54,465 nt of DNA. Origin: Planctomycetota bacterium (GTDB taxonomy: Bacteria; Planctomycetota; J058; JAJDCQ01). The notes beneath the pieces were generated by a model that worked only from the letters and a program-made list of their open reading frames with translations, was not told where the DNA came from and searched no databases. This document shows, piece after piece, positions 50,031 to 54,465 of this stretch (position 1 is its first letter; every line of letters starts with the position of its first letter). The stretch spans positions 1-54,465 of the forward strand of contig JAJDCQ010000141.1 of assembly GCA_029260755.1 (NCBI GenBank). Reading direction: 5' to 3'. The position numbers and the translations under genes were made by a program.

Positions 50031-51643
50031 TCCGGGGACCGCGCCCCGGTCGCCCCGAGCGGTCCTCCGACCGCGAGCCCCGCGCTCCTCCCCTTCGGCT
50101 CGCCGAGCGGCCGCACCTGACGCGGGAAGCGCGCGTGGGCGTCGCCCCACCACGAGCGCCAGCTCTCCGGGTCGGTCGGCTGGCCGTCGGCGCCGCCCCG
50201 CGGCGCGTCGTCGGCGTCGGGGCCGACCTCGCGCGCGACCGTCTCGAGCGCCGTGATCACCTTGTCGGGGCTCGGCGCCGCGGCGAGGGCGTCGATGAGC
50301 ACCTCGATCGTCCGCGGGTCGCGGAGCTCCTCGAGGATGCGGACGCCCTCGTCCCGGAGGAGGCCGTCGGCGTCGACGGCGGCCGCCCCGACGATCCGGA
50401 GGCGGCGCGCGTCGTTCACGCTGCGCAGGGCGACGAGGACCGCGTAGCGCACGTAGCGGTCCTCCTCGTTCCACGCCGAGAGGATGTCCTCGACGACCTC
50501 ATCGCCGCCGATCGTTCCGAGCGCGCTGACGGCGCTCCGGCGGACGCTCACGTCCTCGTCGCGGAGCGCCCGCCGCACGACCGGCAGCGCGCCGTCGAAC
50601 CGGGCGCGCGCGATCGAGACGACCGACGCGATCCGCACGCTCGGCTCGCCGTCCCGGCTCGCCTGCTCGAGGACCTCGAACGCGTCGTCGTGGCGGAGCG
50701 AGCCGAGGGCGTAGAGCGCCTGCTGGAGCGGGTAGCTGTAGCCGCGCCGCTCCCGGTCGAGCTCGGAGCGGGCGAGCTCGATCAGGGCGGGCGCGCCCCG
50801 CGCGTCGCCCGTCGCCGAGAGCGCGCTCGCGATCTTCCCGGCGAGGGTCGCGTTGTCCTGATGGCGTCGCAGCAGCCCGACGAGCGGCTCGACCGCCTCC
50901 GGATCGCGGAGCTGGCCGAGGGTGTCGACGAGCTTCTGGAGGAGCTGCGGATCGGGCTCGTGACGCCCGAGCAGCTCGAGCACGAGCGGCGTCGCGCGGC
51001 GGCTTCCGGTCCAGCCGATCGCGTCGAGCAGCTTGAACTGGACGCCGCGGTCGACCTCGCCCGCCTCGAGTCGCCGGAGCAGGTAGGGGAGGACCGAGTC
51101 GCCGCTGCGCGAGAACCAGCCCCGGAGCTGATTCCACTGCGACGGGGGCGTCTCCTCGACGAGCGTGGCGAGGCGCTGCCGATCGCGATGACGCACGCCG
51201 AACACGATCAGGCTCTCGACGTCGCGCGCGCGCCCGCGGACCTCGGCGTCCTCGGTCTTCGCCGCGACGGCACGGACGTACGGGAGCGCGTCGTCGCCGA
51301 TGCGGACGAGGTCCGCCTGCGCCCGCTCGCGCTCGGCCCACGAGGCCGCGCCGAGCCCTTCGAGGAGCGCCGCGATCGCCGGCGGCGGCGGCTCGTCGGG
51401 CACCTCGACCAGCGGCTCGTCGGGCTCGGGACCGTCGGGCTCGGGACCGTCGGGCTCGGGGCCGTCGGGCTCGGTCGTCGGCGCGGCTCCGTCGGGGACG
51501 GACGGCGCGGGCGGCGTCGCGTCGGGCGGGCCCGGCTCCTGACCGCGGGCCGTCGGCGGCGATCCGACGAGCGCGCCGAGGAGGATCATCGTCGCGGCGG
51601 CGGCGAAGGAGAACGGGCGGGCGGTGGGCGTGGGGCGCGTCAT
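50027..51643 (-). CDS. Secreted HEAT-repeat protein
   Basis: A 538-residue protein. A signal peptide (about 1-34, ending ARGQ) is followed by a Pro/Glu/Asp linker with four EPDGP-type repeats. About eight HEAT/PBS-lyase-like helical pairs then run to residue 500, for example RRALRDEDVSVRRSAVSALGTIGGDEVVEDIL and LVDTLGQLRDPEAVEPLVGLL-type units. The C-terminus has WRSWWGDAHARFP, a tail often seen in planctomycetal HEAT proteins. It lies 26 bases after the FHA gene and overlaps the EamA gene, so the three form an operon. It probably serves as a protein-binding scaffold in the periplasm. Confidence 0.85.
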   Translation of the reverse strand: MTRPTPTARPFSFAAAATMILLGALVGSPPTARGQEPGPPDATPPAPSVPDGAAPTTEPDGPEPDGPEPDGPEPDEPLVEVPDEPPPPAIAALLEGLGAASWAERERAQADLVRIGDDALPYVRAVAAKTEDAEVRGRARDVESLIVFGVRHRDRQRLATLVEETPPSQWNQLRGWFSRSGDSVLPYLLRRLEAGEVDRGVQFKLLDAIGWTGSRRATPLVLELLGRHEPDPQLLQKLVDTLGQLRDPEAVEPLVGLLRRHQDNATLAGKIASALSATGDARGAPALIELARSELDRERRGYSYPLQQALYALGSLRHDDAFEVLEQASRDGEPSVRIASVVSIARARFDGALPVVRRALRDEDVSVRRSAVSALGTIGGDEVVEDILSAWNEEDRYVRYAVLVALRSVNDARRLRIVGAAAVDADGLLRDEGVRILEELRDPRTIEVLIDALAAAPSPDKVITALETVAREVGPDADDAPRGGADGQPTDPESWRSWWGDAHARFPRQVRPLGEPKGRSAGLAVGGPLGATGARSPD

Positions 51644-51669
51644 GACGGCGGGGCGGAGCGCGCGCGCTC

Positions 51670-53847
51670 CTAGGGGCGGAACTCCATCTTGCCGGCGTCG
51701 GGGCCGTCGCCGGCCGCGGCTCCGTCGTCGCTCATCGACTCGACCTGACTCTCGAGCTCGTCGATGCGATCCTCCTTGTCGATCATGACGTTCGTCAGCT
51801 CGTCGAGCTCGTTCTGGATCTCCTCGTTGCGGTTCCGGAGCTCCTCGACCTCGGTCTCGAGGAGGCCGATCTTCGCCGCGTCCGCCGCGCCTTCGGCGGA
51901 TGCGTCGAGGCGGCCCTCGAGGGCTCTCTTGAGGGTCTCGTTCTCCTTCTCGAGCTCGGCGATCCGGATCCGCGACTCGGCCAGCTCGATCTCGCGGTCG
52001 CCGAGCGTCTCCTCGCGGTCGCGCAGGGCGGCCTCGAGCTCCTGGACGTGCTCGGCGAGCGGGGTCGGCTTCTCCGGCGTCATCGGGGCGCGCGCGGCGA
52101 CCTCGGGCATCGGTCGCGCCGGCTCCAGGGGCGCCGCGGCCAGCGGCGATGGCGGAGGCGGTGGCGGCGGTGGCGGCGGAGGTGGCGGCGGAGGCGGAGG
52201 CGGAGGCGGAGGCGGAGGCGGAGGCGGAGGCGGAGGCGCCGCGATCGGCGGCGGCGACGGCTTCCGCGTGACCGGAGAGGGCACCGCGGCCTCGGCCTCG
52301 GCGAGCGCCTTGTCGATGTCGAACGGGTCGCTCTCGGGCGCGACGCCGAACTCGTCGTCATCCGGCGAAGGCGAAGGCAGATCCCCTCGGCCGGACGGCC
52401 GGTCGATCGCCGGGGCGCCCGGGCCTCCCGCCGCGCTCCACGGGCCGCCGTCGGTCGCCGGCGATGATCCGGCGAAGCTGGAGCTCGGCCCGGTCGGCAT
52501 CGGCGCAGGCTGCATCACGCCGGCGGGAACCGTCTGCTGCGGCGGCGGCGTGATCGTCGGCGGGACGGACTGCTGGGGCGGCGGGGTCCGCGCCGGGGCG
52601 CCCGGAGGGCCGTCGTGCGCGCGCGGGACGGCTCCCTCGCGCTTCGGCGGGACGGCGCCCTTGGGCATGTCGAACGGTCGCGTCTCCGCGAGCGGGTCGG
52701 CGGAGCCCTTCTTCTCCGACTGGAGCGGGAACATGTCGTCGAGGCTGCGCGGCTCGTCCTCCGCCGGCCTCGGCGGAGCGGCGGCCGGTCCGCCGGGCGC
52801 CGCGTGCGCCGCCGCCGCACCGGCGACCGCTCCCGCGCTCGCCCCCGCGAAGCCGGCGCCGGGCATGCTCGGCGCCTCGACCGCGGCGCGCGTCCCGCGC
52901 ATCCACCCGCCGGGTCCGCCGCCGTCGCCGGGGGCGCTGAACTCCTTCTCGAGCTCGCGGATCTCATCCTCGAGCTGCTGCTCGACCTCGCCGGGGACAT
53001 CCTGGATGAACTGGTCGATGTCCTTGCTGCCGCCGTCCTCGAGCAGCTTCGCCATCGCCTCGATCTCGGCCTCGGTCTTCGGGCCGAGCCGGAACGGCTT
53101 GCCGCCCTCGCGCTTGGCGAACTCGGCGCCGTGCTCGTCGATCTGGGTCCCCTCGGTCGAGTTCCCGATCTCGGGGGGACGCGCCGGCGGATCGAGCTGC
53201 CGGGCCGCCTCGAAGTCGGACGAGGAGACCGGTCGGCCGAACGCGGGGGCCTCGGCGTCGCCGAAGTCGCTCGCAAACTCGTTCTGGTCGGCGCCGGGCT
53301 CCCGCCATCGCGGCGCGTCGGTGAGCTCCTGGTCGTTTCGGTAGCCCTCCCCGGCGGTGACCCCGTCGGGCCCCTCGTAGGGGGGGAGGTCGTCGAAGTC
53401 CGAGAGGGGGAGGTCGGCGGCCGGCACCGGCGTCGCCGGGTCGCCGACGTCGGGGAGGTCGAAGTCGAGGGCGGGGTCGCCGCCATCCCAGTCGGCCACG
53501 TCTCGGCCCGCCTCGATCGGCGGCGCCGCCGCCGGACCGCGGTTCAGGCCGACCTCGGTGTCCTCGAGGTAGAGAAGCTGGGTCTTGCCGAAGTTGACGA
53601 CGTCGTGGTCCTTGAGCGGCTCACGCTGGATCCGGGTGTAGTTGACCCAGGTCCCGTTCGTGGAGCCGAGGTCCTCGACCCAGAAACGGTGCTCCTCCCA
53701 GAAGACCCGGGCGTGGTCCCAGCTCACCCAGGGATCCTCGATCGGAACGTCCGCATCGGGACGGTGACCGAACGCCTGCTCACGATCCGGCGCGAGCTGG
53801 ACGACGAGGCCCTGCCGCTTGCCGTTGAGAATGTGGAACTTCCCCAT
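51670..53847 (-). CDS. FHA-domain protein with polyproline and coiled coil
   Basis: A 725-residue protein. Residues 1-95 are a forkhead-associated domain that binds phosphothreonine: FGHRPDADVPIEDPWVSWDH and DLGSTNGTWVN carry the conserved Gly-Arg-like, Ser-His-like and Asn-Gly positions. SWDHA replaces the usual SxxHA serine spacing. Residues 95-525 are low-complexity and acidic/Pro-rich. An uninterrupted run of more than 30 prolines lies near 535-570. The last 130 residues are a coiled coil (ELEAALRDREETLGDREIEL). It could read phosphorylation by the Ser/Thr kinases of this window, which is inference. A minus-strand promoter lies at 53939-53967. Confidence 0.88.
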   Translation of the reverse strand: MGKFHILNGKRQGLVVQLAPDREQAFGHRPDADVPIEDPWVSWDHARVFWEEHRFWVEDLGSTNGTWVNYTRIQREPLKDHDVVNFGKTQLLYLEDTEVGLNRGPAAAPPIEAGRDVADWDGGDPALDFDLPDVGDPATPVPAADLPLSDFDDLPPYEGPDGVTAGEGYRNDQELTDAPRWREPGADQNEFASDFGDAEAPAFGRPVSSSDFEAARQLDPPARPPEIGNSTEGTQIDEHGAEFAKREGGKPFRLGPKTEAEIEAMAKLLEDGGSKDIDQFIQDVPGEVEQQLEDEIRELEKEFSAPGDGGGPGGWMRGTRAAVEAPSMPGAGFAGASAGAVAGAAAAHAAPGGPAAAPPRPAEDEPRSLDDMFPLQSEKKGSADPLAETRPFDMPKGAVPPKREGAVPRAHDGPPGAPARTPPPQQSVPPTITPPPQQTVPAGVMQPAPMPTGPSSSFAGSSPATDGGPWSAAGGPGAPAIDRPSGRGDLPSPSPDDDEFGVAPESDPFDIDKALAEAEAAVPSPVTRKPSPPPIAAPPPPPPPPPPPPPPPPPPPPPPPPPPPPPSPLAAAPLEPARPMPEVAARAPMTPEKPTPLAEHVQELEAALRDREETLGDREIELAESRIRIAELEKENETLKRALEGRLDASAEGAADAAKIGLLETEVEELRNRNEEIQNELDELTNVMIDKEDRIDELESQVESMSDDGAAAGDGPDAGKMEFRP
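52150..52242 (-). repeat. GGCGGA/GGTGGC microsatellite encoding polyproline
   Basis: Tandem GGCGGA and GGTGGCGGC units on the plus strand encode the long proline run of the FHA protein. Length variation by slippage is expected. Confidence 0.85.
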
Positions 53848-53938
53848 TCGCGCTCAGCCTGTACGCGAGGTCGCCCGGGAGGAGGACCCCCGGCGCAGAC
53901 CCCTTCGTCTTCCGACGTTAGTGCACTTCGGCGCGGTC

Positions 53939-53967
53939 ATTATAGAGGCGGCCCGGCCGGAGTGCCA
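53939..53967 (-). promoter_or_regulatory. Promoter of the FHA operon
   Basis: A perfect TATAAT (53939-53944) on the minus strand with TGGCAC 17 bases upstream (53962-53967), leaving a leader of about 85 bases to the ATG at 53847. Confidence 0.6.
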
Positions 53968-54071
53968 GGCGCCCCGGCCCGAGGGGCGCCGCGCGGCCGT
54001 CCGTGCCCGCCGCCTAGCCCATCACGAGCATCATGGCGAGGTCGTGCGAGAGGCCGCTGGGCAAGGACGCA

Positions 54072-54126
54072 GGGCCGAAATCGGCCGAGCTGGCCCTCTT
54101 CGGCCTGCGAGCGCCGATTTCGGCCC
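54072..54126. repeat. 14-bp perfect inverted repeat
   Basis: GGGCCGAAATCGGC (54072-54085) and GCCGATTTCGGCCC (54113-54126) are perfect inverted copies over a 27-base loop, with additional pairing possible. It is either a hairpin or part of another repeat family. Confidence 0.6.
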
Positions 54127-54189
54127 GAGGACGCAGCACAGCGGGCTCGCTCGCAGCCGACCGCAGCCGAGGGTCGTGATAATCCGGGC

Positions 54190-54465
54190 AGGGGCTATCA
54201 AGCTCGTTCAGGTGCCGATGGTCTCGCCTTCGGCGAGCAGATGTCACCACGGAGGCACGGAGACACGGAGAAGCGACTGAGGGCGCCGTATCCCGGCTCG
54301 CGCGAGCCGACCGGCTCCAGGGATGGCTCCCTCTCGATCTCGGTCACGCGAGGCGACGGGAGCCAAGAGAAGGAGCGCCGGGATCGGTCCGCGACGGGGC
54401 ATCATCCGAAGCTGCTCCGTGCCTCCGTGCCTCCGTGGTTCCATCTCTTCATCGACCTGAGCGAA
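54190..54465 (-). repeat. Dispersed repeat family A, copy 3 (inverted relative to copy 1)
   Basis: Its reverse complement matches 137-380 nearly throughout, including terminal ACGGAGGC direct repeats, the interior GCTTCGGATGATGCCCCGTC and the outside CTCGCCGAAGGCGAG. Both arms (CCACGGAGGCACGGAGACAC near 54247 and CTCCGTGCCTCCGTGG near 54422) are intact. The short frame inside is not a gene. Confidence 0.8.

Noticed and set aside
54244..54444. 66-residue frame resembling a protein rich in Pro/Arg/His/Gly at the right end
   Set aside because: It lies wholly within repeat family A and has a near copy in the opposite orientation at the left end. It is a translation of the repeat.

Overview
The window is about 54 kb of very GC-rich, gene-dense bacterial chromosome. 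Reading frames show strong G/C bias at third codon positions, which also creates many long antisense shadow frames. I see no rRNA, tRNA, CRISPR array or intact transposase gene. The gene content fits a Planctomycetota-like bacterium best: Ser/Thr kinases fused to formylglycine-generating-enzyme-like (FGE-like) domains, extracytoplasmic (ECF) sigma/anti-sigma pairs, HEAT and terpenoid-cyclase-like toroid secreted proteins, many lipoproteins, FHA proteins, and type II secretion/type IV pilus ATPases. A deep-branching myxobacterium-like lineage cannot be excluded. The phylum is inferred from gene content only.

Layout. 1-389 is a repeat element. 390-2215 (-) holds a lysine-rich histone-H1-like zinc-finger protein and an SseB-like lipoprotein. 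2424-6601 (+) holds a large lipoprotein overlapping an ABC ATPase. 6602-8454 is a lower-GC accessory patch with a DMP19/DUF4375 protein and degraded small genes. 8455-18177 (-) is a three-gene unit: a membrane Ser/Thr kinase with Ig-like and FGE-like extracellular domains, followed by two tandem paralogues carrying a RING-like zinc finger, membrane helices and a beta-propeller-like region. 18323-21204 (+) holds an ABC permease and a secreted TPR protein. 21278-22662 (+) is an AAA ATPase cassette whose third gene (ComEC-like metallo-beta-lactamase) is cut off. 22663-29857 (-) holds a secreted toroid protein, glycerol-3-phosphate dehydrogenase, a large exported protein and a degenerate acyl-CoA-synthetase-like protein.

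30281-37168 (+) holds a small zinc-ribbon protein, a pilB/gspE-pilT-pilB/gspE trio and purF. 37428-41301 (-) holds a lipoprotein and a tightly overlapping DHH phosphoesterase, thiS, thiG and CPBP protease operon. A DUF3750 lipoprotein (+) and a second kinase-FGE fusion (-) follow. 46117-48777 (-) is an ECF sigma factor, an anti-sigma factor fused to a pseudopilin-like domain, two small GspF-like membrane proteins and a thioredoxin-like lipoprotein with an in-frame UGA exactly where the first catalytic cysteine should be. 49089-53847 (-) holds an FHA/coiled-coil protein, a HEAT protein and an EamA transporter.

The spaces between genes carry several dispersed repeat families: ACGGAGGC-type elements, including two near full-length inverted copies at the window ends; CCGCGGATT-type and GCAAAGGC-type hairpins linked by a GTTCCWGGAAC palindrome; and GGGGTCAGGT terminal inverted repeats. 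The most interesting items are the candidate selenoprotein with its type-II-secretion-derived sigma-factor operon, the kinase/RING/propeller operon, the truncated ATPase cassette and the repeat families.
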